Assembly: GCF_030253575.1 (NCBI RefSeq)
Contig: NC_080562.1
Span: 41,269,852 to 41,333,851, forward strand
Direction: 5' to 3'
Source: Rhododendron vialii
Taxonomy: Eukaryota; Streptophyta; Magnoliopsida; Ericales; Ericaceae
DNA length: 64,000 nt
Shown: positions 22,014-32,866 of the stretch, one piece after another
Numbering within the stretch: the stretch's first letter is position 1
How the letters are laid out: each line of letters starts with the position of its first letter
Translations under genes and position numbers: made by a program
The notes under the pieces: model-generated
Told to the model about the DNA's origin: nothing
Database searches by the model: none
The model's input: the letters and a program-made list of their open reading frames with translations, nothing else

Positions 22014-23825
22014 CACTACAAGAAAAAATGGATTAAACGGCGTTTGGAACACGGCACTTGTTTGTGCGCCGTCACAGAGAATAAAACTGGCGTTGTAAAA
22101 ACGCCGGTGTGTTTTCCACTGACTTTAACACCTCAAACTAACGGAGGCACACGAGGAAACCTCGTTCCTTCATTCCATCAGGCACAGCGTGAACCTAGGG
22201 CTTCGAGACTCAGTCCACATTCTCTCTTCCTCCCTCGAGAATTTTGAACTTCACTCCTCCCTCTCTCCTATCGAGAAATCTGAAGATCAAGAGGTTTTCT
22301 ACAATTTGAATCGCAGAGTTTTTTTCATTTTTTTTCGTTGGAAATCAAACGAAAATCCCTAATTTCTCTTCCTCCCTCTCTCACGTTTTCATTCGAATCT
22401 CTCTTCGGTGAAAATCGAATTAGGTTTTTTGCAATCTCTCCTCAGTGAAAAGCCCTAATTTCAATAACTTTTCACGTGTTTTTTGCGTTCATCAGGAAGA
22501 TGTAGATGCAATTGAAGTTCAGAGACCAAAGCTTTTGCTTCTCGTTCATTTGGAAAGTTTGAAGCGCCACAGGTATAGTGCTTCCCAGTCGACCATTTCC
22601 TGGTGAGTTCTTGATCGATTATGTTCATTGTTGCAGTGGTAGTTGAGAACTAGGATTTTTGGAGACACCTGGTTGAACAATGTACGGGGTAGATTTTGGA
22701 TTAAACCTTAGCTTTTCATGATTCAAATGTTTGACTTGTTTTATTTTTTGAGTATGAGATCGATTTTTGGAGGAGTCAGTCCACATTTTTGATTTGTTTG
22801 TTTATTTTTGTGTGATTTGAAGTCAAGTTGTTTGATACTGTGATGCTTGTTTTTTCATGTGAAAAAAAAAAAAACAGTTGACAAACACAAATGGATAAAG
22901 GGTGGATAAGTCTTCCTAGGTTGCACCCAGCATACATTCAAGGAGTGAAGGATTTTGTAAAGTATGCATGTGGAATCAATCCTAATTCAAATGAAATCAT
23001 GTGTCTGTGTAAGAAGTGCAGGAACGTCAAATTAGTAAAAAATTAAGGAGGTACTAGGTGAACATTTAATGATAGATGGGTTTCTACCTAGTTACACGTG
23101 TTGGATCTTTCAAGGCGAATTTGTAGCATCTCATGTAGCTCATACTGAGGATAAAGGGCAGAGTGACTCATACGAGGGTGATGAAATGCATGAACTGCTT
23201 TATGATGCCTTTGGAATTCCCCCATTTGTTCCTCCTACAGATGACACGACAAGTTCTAGTAGTAACTACAGATACCTTTGGATTGGTTGCAATTACACGG
23301 ATGATTTTGGGTAGCAGTTGATATTTATGGCCTCTGGATGTTAGTTGTGGAAGTTGAAGTTTGGTTTTTAAATTTTTTTTTGGTTCAAACATTTGAAAAT
23401 GGGAATTTGCTGGGCTAAATAATGGATTTTGGGCCTAGATTTTAAAATGGGAATTTGTTGGGCTAAATAAGGGAGTTCTAATTTGCTGGGCTAAATAATG
23501 GATTTTGGGCCCAGATTTTGTGGGCTTTTTTAAAACTTGATTCCGGCGTTTTTGACAAAAGACGTTGGCGTACTACGTCATAATGATGTCACTGTAACGG
23601 ACGGACACCGAGGACGGACACCGAATGTTAAAGGCTGGACCTTTTAGACGGCGTTTTTAAAAACGCCGGCAGAACTTCTACACTGGCATTCTTAAGCGCC
23701 GGAAATATAAGACGACGGCCACGTCCCCGACGTTTGGTATAAAACGCAGGTGAATATTTGGCGGCGTTTAACAGGTCTTTAACGGCATTATTCAAGCCCC
23801 GGCAAATGTATTATTCCATGTAGTG
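22014..23825 (+). mobile_element. CACTA (En/Spm) element with CTA target-site duplication
   Basis: The left end CACTACAAGAAAAAATGG and the right end CATGTAGTG are flanked by CTA on both sides (22011-22013 and 23826-23828), the 3-bp duplication of CACTA elements. Subterminal repeats of the type ACGGCGTTT / AAAACGCCGG occur many times near both ends (22036-22110, 23540-23815). The inside contains a broken fragment of the transposase-associated domain and no transposase catalytic region. At 1812 bp it is non-autonomous. The unoccupied site is visible at about 9495 in duplication copy 1. Confidence 0.92.
22891..23314 (+). pseudogene. CACTA transposase-associated domain fragment
   Basis: The ATG at 22891 opens MDKGWISLPRLHPAYIQGVK followed by a pattern with CLCKKCRN, which matches the N-terminal transposase-associated domain of plant CACTA proteins (MDKxWM...Y..GV..FI..A, then CPCxxC). 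The frame stops at 23044-23046 after 51 codons. The continuation, DGFLPSYTCWIFQGE (domain end, normally GFxPxYxxWxxHGE), follows in another frame from 23069 and runs on through an acidic tail to 23314. The domain is therefore split by a frameshift. Nothing of the DDE region is left. Confidence 0.75.
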
Positions 23826-25435
23826 CTAACGTAACGTCAATGAAGTGAAGAGAACGAACCTTGGACCGAGGAAGACCGATCGATGTGTTGGGGGAATTGT
23901 CTTCTCCATACAAGAAGAAGTGAAGTGAAGCGGTAATGGGGGTAGCCTTTGTCTTCTCCATACAAGTGTTTTGCTTTTACGTATGCCTATTTAGGTTGAT
24001 TTCTGGTGAGCCAAAGCAGTTGGGCTGTGTTTGGTGGTTGGTTAAATCCGCGGCGCGAAAGCGAGGAAAAGAAATGGACATTTAGGTTGATTACTGTGAT
24101 GGTGTTCTCAGTCCAAAAACATTTCTTTTTTTCCTCCGAGTCTGTGTTTCGTATCAGTACGGAATGCTTGTCTTTCCAGCCAGGTGAATTGCAATACATA
24201 GTAATGTTTTTGGCTTTCGGGTGTGTTTGGATGGGGTCTGACCTCCTCTGTCCCGAATATTCCAATGTTGAGTTGGGATTTTCCGGCCTTTGGATTGTGT
24301 AATTTAATTTAATTTATGTTTTAAATTCAACGGCCGTAAATTCCTCGGCACAGAGACACATAAATTTTTGACACATTGGATCCTGCCTCGTTTGGATAGA
24401 AGACTTATAAAAAGAAGGAAAAAAGCATGGAGATTGAAAATTAATGTACGTAGTTGCAAGTAAATTTGGATAATGGTTTGGCTTAAGGGAGTGTTTGGAC
24501 GGAAGGTAATTGTTACACATCACGTGTTTTCCATGTGAGCAGGGGCACCAGCCACAAACACTCTCTGTTCATGTTAGTTGATGAGCACACATTATTGACA
24601 ATATAGAAGTCTCATATCACATGTTGTTAGTTCTTAACTGTGCTTAATTGCCTACAATTATTATCTTTTTTCGTTATTTACGTTGGAATATTAATTTGCA
24701 GGAAAAAGATGATTACTACTTAATGTTTTGGCCGTTGAATTAAAAAGCGTGAAGTTGATTGTTAGTTGGTTTCAAAACATGGCTCTGTGATGAATTAGTC
24801 TCAGTGGTTGGTCCATCTATTATTTTGCTCAAGCAATTGCATCAAAGTTAATTCCTTAGAGAAGGCAGCACTACAACTCATGGCTTGCACGTGATCTAGT
24901 AGACTACTAAAGGAAAGAGCCATATTAGTTGTAGCCAATTAGGCAAACTAAATAACGGGGAGATTGAGTTCAAAACGGAATTGAATTCCTTATGGCGATT
25001 TTTGATTAGTGTGAACAAAATGCTAAAATGTTAAAACTTGTTTATTAGTATGAACAACATGCAGTTTTGACACAAATTGTTCACCTAAAAAATTAATGGA
25101 AACGGCCCCTAGTTTGGAACCTTTTTTTTGAACGGCGATACTGGTTTGGAACATGATATGCAATTTTTTTTTAAAAACATGATATGCAATTATGCATCAC
25201 GTTTCTTTGAGATTTGGTCCAAGGCACTAATAAAAGACTTATATGCAATTATGCATCACGCTTCTTTGAGATTTGGAGGCCATGTTTGGTTTGAAACTTG
25301 AGGAAGTTTTTTGGAATAATGAATGTCAAGAGATAGATAAATAAATGAGAGTAATAATTGGAGAGAAAAATTATTAAGAACTGTGCGCAAAGAGAAAAAA
25401 TTAGGTCTAGAGTCCTAAAACGAACTCCAATTTCA

Positions 25436-26660
25436 TAACACTTTTCAAACCAAAAACATTTAGTCAATAAAAAGGAAGAATTTTGTAATGATCGAGCAAA
25501 CAAAAATTTTTATTTTTTTTTATCGGCAAAAGTAACATTTTGTTAGTAAACAAATTGGGACGGTAGAAGTATTAACCAAATTTGGATGGTATAGATGAAT
25601 AATTATAAAATTCCTATGACAGTTACATGGCCGGTTTAACATGATTACTGAAACTTCCTGCTCGGAGGACTTAAAACTCAAGTGGTCATAGCCAAATTTA
25701 AGATCCAAAAAAATTAGAATCTACACTATGGAATATGGATAGACTCAAGATCGGATGCAGGATTTTTACTTTGGGTGGGAAATATTATTATTTTTTATAT
25801 CTGAAAAGTAATATCACTCTGTGCCAATAAATATAAAAAATACAATATCAAAAAATTTATTATAGATATTTTCAATCAATCCGCCTAATTATAATATCAT
25901 ATAGACATGTAATTATAGATGATACTCCATATACAACCAATATTTGTATCTATTCCAATTTCCAAGAGGTAAAATGGTGAACTTTGGATCCAATCTGCTT
26001 TTTATAGATGCAGAGACAATATTCTAGGAAGAACGATTATTCATTTTTTCTAAAAAAGATCTTGGATGGATGGGTGTGATATTTCGAACAAAATATTGGG
26101 GTGCCGAATTCATATAATTTTGACACTTTTTAGAAAACATTACTGGGATTCTAATTTTTTTTTTTTTTTGAGATTTGAGTACGGCGGTTGTTCAAACTTC
26201 AAACTCATTCACTTATCCGCCCATTCTTGGATAGACTGCAAATGTTCCAGAGATTAATATGGTCAAAGTTTTGAATATCATTGTTACCAAAATCAAATCG
26301 AGACAAATAGTAGTGATGCCTTCATTAATTTGTCTTAATAATTCTTTTGGAATATTATTTTTCTATCTTTATCAGTTTTTTTTTTTTTTTTAGTTTTGTG
26401 TTAATTTTTGTGGATTCTTAATTCTTTAGCGAGAGAAATCCTTATGTCAAGAAACTTTAAAATTTTGAATATACACAGAAATAATACCAAAAGAAATGTC
26501 TGTTTTGGATTGTTTTCCCTTAAGTGAACTTTTTTTAAGATTTGATCATGACCTTTTTAGATTTTTCTTATCGAAATGACCCAATAATTCACAAAATTTA
26601 CTGTAACAAAGCGAAATAAATTTAAATAAAGATTAAAAAAAAATCAAAAAGGATTATTAA
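25436..26660. other. intergenic, AT-rich, no gene seen
   Basis: Spacer between the duplication and the GRP4 upstream region. T and A runs, no recognisable protein or RNA gene. Confidence 0.5.
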
Positions 26661-26778
26661 ACCAAAACACCTACTTCAGCGTTATGATGAAAGAAACAAT
26701 TTCACTCTTTCACATTGAGATTGAACATTTTCAGTGCATGTGCATGCAATAAATGGCACAGAATGAAAATATACAACC

Positions 26779-26813
<35 letters not shown>

Positions 26814-26989
26814 GAGCTACATATGCATGACGGGGGACAACTGAAAATAAAGTACTCCGAAAATGGATATATGGTAGACTTTTGTTGTACACCAAAACAC
26901 CTACTTCAGCGTTGTGATGAAAGATGAAAACAATTTCACCCTTTCACATTGAGAGTGAACATTTTCAGTGCATGTGCATGCAATAAATG

Positions 26990-27067
<78 letters not shown>

Positions 27068-27150
27068 ATATATGCATGACGCAGGGGACAATTGAAAATA
27101 AACTCCACCGTACCAAAAATGGATACTATGACTTTTGTTCCATGTACACC
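26661..27150. repeat. tandem duplication with two (GA)n tracts upstream of GRP4
   Basis: Two adjacent units of about 230-260 bases both begin ACCAAAACACCTACTTCAGCG (26661 and 26892). Both contain CATTTTCAGTGCATGTGCATG and a GA microsatellite (about 15 units at 26781-26810; about 36 units at 26994-27065), then a TATGCATGACG...GGGGACAA segment. The microsatellite differs strongly in length between the two units. Confidence 0.9.
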
Positions 27151-27515
27151 GGCCAGGAAAGAGTATGGGAAGATAGATATAGATCAGAAGTCTAGCCATG
27201 AAAGAGGTAATAATAAATAATGTAAGCTGGAAGAGATCAGCAATATTCCATTAGGTACAAAATTATTGTCAAAGAAACAGTTGAGAGAGCAATGGACGTA
27301 CATGCAGTATTAATAGCTCTCTTGCAAATAAGCCAACGCGTTTACAGATCATGAGAATTATGTACGTACTCTTCTAGCTATAGCTAGCTCTTTAATTATT
27401 ACTATACCCTAGATAGCTACTACCCAACGCCCCCCACTACACTACAGTACTAAATCAAGTACGTATAAGAGATATGTTCCCATCTCTACCCTAGCTCCTC
27501 CTCCTCCTCCTCCTC
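27151..27515. other. GRP4 distal promoter region
   Basis: Non-coding, rich in TAGCTAGCT and GTACGTA motifs. A (CTC)n/(TCC)n tract (27495-27514) lies directly before the TATA box. Confidence 0.4.
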
Positions 27516-27523
27516 TATATATA
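27516..27523 (+). promoter_or_regulatory. TATA box of GRP4
   Basis: TATATATA preceded by a CTCCTCCTCCTCC tract, 84 bases before the ATG. Confidence 0.65.
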
Positions 27524-27599
27524 CCAACTCTCTCGACTACTCACTTCGATCTCATCTAGAACTCACATTCTTCCGTTCACAGTCCTTTGCTGCCGAAAC

Positions 27600-28793
27600 A
27601 TGACTTATAAAGTCTTTCTTTTTGTGTTTCTTGGTGCGCTTGTTTGCACCACCATCGCTAGAAAGGGCTCTTTCGAAGATGAAAAAACATTCCTTGGCCA
27701 CCCGAAGAATGGTGCTGGTGGGTTAGGTGGTGGAGGTGGTCTTGGTGGCGGCGGTGGTGGCGGAGGGCTTGGTGGGGGCGGTGGAGCTGGTGGAGGGGGT
27801 GGAAGTGGAGTGGGTGGAGGAGCCGGTGCTGGGGGAGGTGCCGGTAGTGGAGGGGGACTTGGCGGAGGCGGTGGAGCTGGTAAAGGGGGTGGGGGTGGAG
27901 GAGCCGGTGCTGGGGGAGGTGTCGGTGCGGGAGGTGGTAGCGGAGGTGGACTTGGCGGAGGCGGTGGAGCTGGTGCAGGGGGTGGGGCTGGAGTGGGTGG
28001 AGGAGCGGGTGCTGGGGGAGGTGTCGGAGCAGGAGGTGGTAGCGGAGGTGGACTTGGCGGAGGCGGTGGTGCTGGTAAAGGGGGTGGGGCTGGAGTGGGT
28101 GGAGGAGCCGGTGCTGGGGGAGGTGCCGGAGCAGGAGGTGGTAGCGGAGGTGGACTTGGCGGAGGCGGTGGAGCTGGTGCAGGGGGTGGAGCTGGAGTGG
28201 GTGGAGGAGCTGGTGCTGGGGGAGGCGTCGGAGCAGGAGGTGGTAGCGGAGGTGGAATTGGCGGAGGCGGTGGAGCTGGTAAAGGGGGTGGGGCTGGAGT
28301 GGGTGGAGGAGCAGGTGCTGGGGGAGGTGCCGGAGCAGGAGGTGGTAGCGGAGGTGGACTTGGCGGAGGCGGTGGAGCTGGTGCAGGTGGTGGGGCTGGA
28401 GTGGGTGGAGGAGCCGGTGCAGGGGGAGGTGTCGGTGCAGGAGGTGGTAGTGGAGGTGGACTTGGTGGAGGGTTTGGTGGGGGTGGTGGAGCGGGTGCAG
28501 GGGGTGGAGTGGGAGGAGGAGCTGGTGCTGGGGGAGGTGCCGGTGCAGGAGGTGGTACTGGCGGTGGAGTTGGTGGAGGAGGTGGTGGAGGTTTTGGTGG
28601 GGGCGGCGGTGGAGGGGTAGGAGGTGGGTCCGGTTTTGGAGGGGGAGCTGGAAGTGGGGGTGGACTTGGTGGGAAAGCTGGTGGAGGCGGTGGTGGCGGA
28701 GGCGGCGGAGGTGGTGGTGGGCTTGGCGGTGGTACTGGTGGGGGATTTGGCGGAGGAGCTGGTGGTGGTATTGGAGGTGGTGGACTGCCTTGA
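27600..28793 (+). CDS. GRP4: large repetitive glycine-rich secreted protein
   Basis: An intact 397-residue protein with a signal peptide at residues 1-20 (MTYKVFLFVFLGALVCTTIA) and a short linker with charged residues (RKGSFEDEKTFLGHPKN). From about residue 38 to the end it is almost pure glycine with Ala, Val, Ser and Leu, ending GGGLP. The ATG lies at the expected distance from the TATA box and matches the paralogues. Proteins of this build are structural glycine-rich cell-wall proteins; secretion is supported by the signal peptide, the wall role is inferred. The middle (27954-28463) consists of five 102-bp units encoding a 34-residue repeat, with a 93-bp unit before them. Only about one residue in 34 is charged (Lys, in alternate units). 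The C-terminal third has different spacing, with GGSGFGGGAGSGGGL resembling GRP1 and GRP2. No frame lesion. Confidence 0.9.
   Translation: MTYKVFLFVFLGALVCTTIARKGSFEDEKTFLGHPKNGAGGLGGGGGLGGGGGGGGLGGGGGAGGGGGSGVGGGAGAGGGAGSGGGLGGGGGAGKGGGGGGAGAGGGVGAGGGSGGGLGGGGGAGAGGGAGVGGGAGAGGGVGAGGGSGGGLGGGGGAGKGGGAGVGGGAGAGGGAGAGGGSGGGLGGGGGAGAGGGAGVGGGAGAGGGVGAGGGSGGGIGGGGGAGKGGGAGVGGGAGAGGGAGAGGGSGGGLGGGGGAGAGGGAGVGGGAGAGGGVGAGGGSGGGLGGGFGGGGGAGAGGGVGGGAGAGGGAGAGGGTGGGVGGGGGGGFGGGGGGGVGGGSGFGGGAGSGGGLGGKAGGGGGGGGGGGGGGLGGGTGGGFGGGAGGGIGGGGLP
27954..28463 (+). repeat. 102-bp coding tandem repeat in GRP4
   Basis: GGCGGAGGCGGTGG begins at 27954, 28056, 28158, 28260 and 28362, each exactly 102 bp apart, with a shorter unit starting at 27861. 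Units alternate: those at 28056 and 28260 read GAGKGGG...GGGAGAGGGS, those at 27954, 28158 and 28362 read GAGAGGG...GGGVGAGGGS. The higher-order period is therefore 204 bp. Confidence 0.95.
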
Positions 28794-29149
28794 AGAAATT
28801 AGAGATCTCTCTGTCTCCAAATTAAGATTACTAGTTTTACTTTACCCTGCTGGCTATCACAGTGTATTTTAACCTTGTTTTGCTTTTCAAGTGGGAGTAG
28901 TACTATTATGGAGTACTCCGCTTTGATCCACAATCAAAATATTATTTCATGGACAAATAAAGCCTTTTAATTGAAAATATGCCCTCTCTATAGGGCCAAA
29001 CATGGCCCCAATGGGGTGAGGGCTTTAGCATGATTTTCTTTTTCGTTTTCTTTTTCCCTAACGATGTCACTTTCAGCAGAAATAACTAGTAGTAGTACTA
29101 ATAAGGAGCAACGCACTCCTAACTCATTCCAGAAAAATAAAATAAAAAA
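28794..29149. other. GRP4 3' flank
   Basis: The stop is followed by AGAAATTAGAGATCTCTCT, shared with the GRP3 3' end (AGTAAATCAGAGATCTCTCT), so the 3' untranslated regions are related. An AATAAA-type signal occurs at 28956-28961. No further gene. Confidence 0.5.
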
Positions 29150-29582
29150 TCCCAATTACAATACGTGCATGGCTTAATTCTCCTCCTATATATATTAACG
29201 ACTTAAAAATTACTACTGTATTAGGCACTACAAAATGCATTGAGTAATTTAATGTTTCTGGAATATCACGTGGCATGGTTATGTAGTATCTTCAGCAAAT
29301 AAAAAATGCATTACATACAATGTGAGTTGCTTTTTTATCTCTTACCCACCGAACAAAAAATGCGGTGTCATCTTACATCTAGTAAATTTAATGTTTCGTG
29401 ATTAATAAAGAGGACCACGTGAATTAGCGATATATGATATTATGAGAATATCGAAATCCGAGTGTTAACATAATAACAACAATCCATTGGGCCGTCAATA
29501 AAATGGAAAGAGGACAACCATATCTTTTTTGTAAATGATGAAGTGTCTTAAAAAAATTAAAAAGTGCAATAAAAATATCTTT

Positions 29583-29584
<2 letters not shown>

Positions 29585-29624
<40 letters not shown>
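29585..29624. repeat. (TA)n microsatellite
   Basis: About 20 TA units immediately left of the first fold-back element. Confidence 0.95.
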
Positions 29625-29629
<5 letters not shown>

Positions 29630-29633
29630 TTTC

Positions 29634-29969
29634 AAGTGAGGGATCCCTCTTTTTGTTAAAATGAGGGACTTTCATTTCCCAATCAAATTTTAAAAATCTG
29701 AACCGTTCAATGTGTGCAGAACGTAATTTTAAGAGTTCCCGCGAGAAATCAGCAAAAAAAATGACCGTGAAGGGCGTCATTCGAGCAGTTTTTTTTGAAC
29801 CGTTCAATGAAAACTGCTCGGATGAAGCCCTTCCCCGTCATTTTTTTTGCTGATTTCTCATAGGGACCATTAAAATCACGTTCTGATCACTTTGAGCGGC
29901 TCGGATCATCGAAATTCAATCGGGAAGGGGAGTCCCGCATTTTAATAAAATGAGGGATCCCTCACCGGA
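29634..29969. mobile_element. fold-back element A beside (TA)n
   Basis: The ends GTGAGGGATCCCTC and GAGGGATCCCTCAC are inverted. Between them ATGACCGTGAAGGGC pairs with GCCCTTCCCCGTCAT and GAGAAATCAGCAAAAAAAATGAC pairs with GTCATTTTTTTTGCTGATTTCTC. It has a long hairpin structure without coding capacity and is related to element B at 30105-30480 and to the partial copy at 57105-57318. Confidence 0.75.
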
Positions 29970-29973
29970 ACCT

Positions 29974-30480
<507 letters not shown>

Positions 30481-30531
<51 letters not shown>
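30481..30531. repeat. (TA)n-(CA)n microsatellite
   Basis: About 19 TA units followed by six CA units, closing fold-back element B on its right. Confidence 0.95.
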
Positions 30532-32181
30532 TCGGAATGTATCTTTTTTATATTCTTCTTGTCTTTTTTTTTGAAAGATCAATTCTTCTTGTCAATTAGA
30601 CTGTCAATAGCACAATCAAAATAATTCTAATACATTGTCGCAGTAGAAACCAAAATAAAATTGATCAAAAATGCACTAGGGGGTCGTCTGAACTTTGAAC
30701 CACTACCATACCAAAACTGATAAGAAAAGGAGAGAGCCTAATTTCCATTTTAGATGGTTGATCGGAAAAAGGAAGGAGGCCCACACTTAAGCTAGTGAGG
30801 AATCCCTCGTTAGAGGCTTTTAGTGTCCATTATATATGTCGATCTTTTTAAGTACGGGGGGCCATTTTAAAACCAAACCACCTACACTTAAGGGACACAA
30901 CCCAATGGTTGGGCCTAACCTCACTTGGACGTCAATCAGAGGACACAAAAAAAAGGAAAAAAGAAAATGCACATCACGGGCCACTGTTCCTTTAGGACTC
31001 TTTGGAAAATGATTCCATGAGGTGGGCTTCTCGATAAGTTTTATGCATATTTTACTTTTACAGCTCTAATCTTTTTTCATGAACACACAATTAAAAAGAA
31101 TAAGATGAATTAAAAATCAAAAGAGAGAAAAACAAGATCAGAAATTAGTATTTGTATGAGTTTTCTCCTTGTTGAATACATCCATTTGGCTTTGGAAAAA
31201 TCATTTATCTACTTATTATTTTATTTTCAGTAAATTTTATTTAGGGACTCATTTGTCTGCGTCTATCTTAAACTCCCAAAATCTTAGTGCCGGCTCTGAT
31301 CTTCACCCGACCACTCTCTCTCTTCTTCTTTTTTTAAATTCGGAACGTTCTAAATATATTTTTAGACAGTTGACGTAGCCGATGAGGTACCACACGCTGC
31401 CGGCACCCAAAAATTTCTCGACTTTAAGGAGCTAACACGTGGCTTAATATTCCTCCTATTAACGACTTGAAAATTACTGTATTAGGTACTGCAAAGTCAT
31501 GCTTTCTCCTATTCATATGATTGTGCCGATCCCTCCTCTAAATTATTAATGAATTTTCGGGCTGACACCAAAGCCAAAAGTAATTCAATGTTTGTAATAT
31601 CAATGTTTGTGAAATATATAACGTGGCATAGTATGCGTGGTGTCTTCGGCAAATAAAAAACGCATTATTCACAATACAGGTTATTTTTTATCTCTTACTC
31701 ACGTTACAAAAATGCGGCGTCATCTTATATCGTGTAAATTTAATGTTTTGTGATTAAAAAAGAGGACTACGTGGATTAGGGATATGTGTTATTTTGAGAA
31801 TATTGATGAATAATTACCCACCCGAGTGTCGGGTCTGAAATTCATTAAAAATGATAGGGAACATGCTAATAACAACTCATTGTGCCGTCAATAAGACTCA
31901 ATGAGTACAACTATATCTTTTTTATACGTTGAAGTGTCTTGAAAAAAAATAAAAAATGTGCAACGAAAATCTTAAGTGTCTTATATTCTTCTTGTCAATT
32001 AGACTGTCAATAGCACAACCGAAATAATAATACTAGGATTGTTTTAACATTTGCCCAAAGGGGTTGGATAATAAGTTAAAATGTGCATTGATATCCGAGA
32101 AAAATATATTAATATTTGTGATATATGAATTGATATTCTAATTTATTTAAAATTATGTGTATATTATTATTTGCTTAATGA

Positions 32182-32420
32182 GGCCCCGTTCCAAAAAGAA
32201 GAATAAGTACTTATTTTTTAAAAAGGTAATTTCAAACTCAAAAATAATGAGTTTATTAAAATATAAAAATATACAATATGGATCTTACTTAAGAGATCTC
32301 AATGAGATTTTTAATACGGTACAAAAAAAATTAAAAATTTATTTTTTGTTTACATTATTTTTAAGTTTAAAAATATAAAATAAATATTTATTTTTTGAAA
32401 AAGTATTCTGAAACGGGGTC
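32182..32420. mobile_element. Tourist-like MITE, second copy
   Basis: A 239-bp element with ends GGCCCCGTTCCAA and TGAAACGGGGTC and the same interior as 18658-18897 (AGAAGAATAAGTACTTATTTTTTA, ATACGGTACAAAAAAAATTAAAAA). The flanking triplets (TGA, TAG) no longer match the expected TTA. It lies 447 bp upstream of the E2 gene start. Confidence 0.75.
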
Positions 32421-32510
32421 TAGTGAACTTGCCGGAGGTCAGCAAGATCGAATAAAAATTGGTCAAAAGCACTAGGGGGTCGTCTGAACTTTGAACCCCT
32501 ACCATAGCAC

Positions 32511-32866
32511 TGAATTTTGTTTTCCAAGTTTTAGCATCTTCCCCACGCCTCTCTCTCTCTCTCTCTTTTTTCCCCTGCAAGCCCAACGTCTTTTGATCCA
32601 CTTCATTCGAAGAAGGATCACTACAACCTTCAATCAGGTCAAACCTTTCAATCCAATCCTTTCTCTTATTCCATTCGTTAAGTGATCTGTTTCTACAAGT
32701 TTCCCATCACTTTCACCGTGTTTTATATATACGTATATTGTGATTTCTAATCGCATTCCGAAAATGGTTTTCTTTCTTGTTTTCATATTTTGATTGAGGT
32801 TTTCGAGCTCTTTTGATCTTTTTTGTTTTGTGATATTGAAAGCAGTGTTGAGAGATCAGACCGGCG
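32511..32866 (+). promoter_or_regulatory. E2 gene upstream / 5' untranslated region
   Basis: CT-rich tract (32553-32572) and a segment without ATG-initiated long frames, leading to the start codon. Likely the 5' leader, but transcription start and any leader intron cannot be fixed from sequence. TATATATACGTATA (32724-32737) is a weak TATA candidate. Confidence 0.4.

Larger units (their letters stand above)
16570..25435. repeat. segmental duplication, copy 2 (GRP2 unit)
   Basis: Partner of 5290-11240, same orientation. It is about 2.9 kb longer, mostly accounted for by five insertions not present in copy 1: 17173-17304, 17927-18582, 18658-18897, about 19246-19806 and 22014-23825. The order of all shared landmarks is kept, so this is one duplication event followed by separate transposon histories. 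Confidence 0.85.

Noticed and set aside
27723..28820. 365-codon - strand and 297-codon + strand frames overlapping GRP4
   Set aside because: Stop-free alternative frames caused by GGN-rich composition. The GRP4 frame has the ATG, signal peptide, promoter and paralogues.
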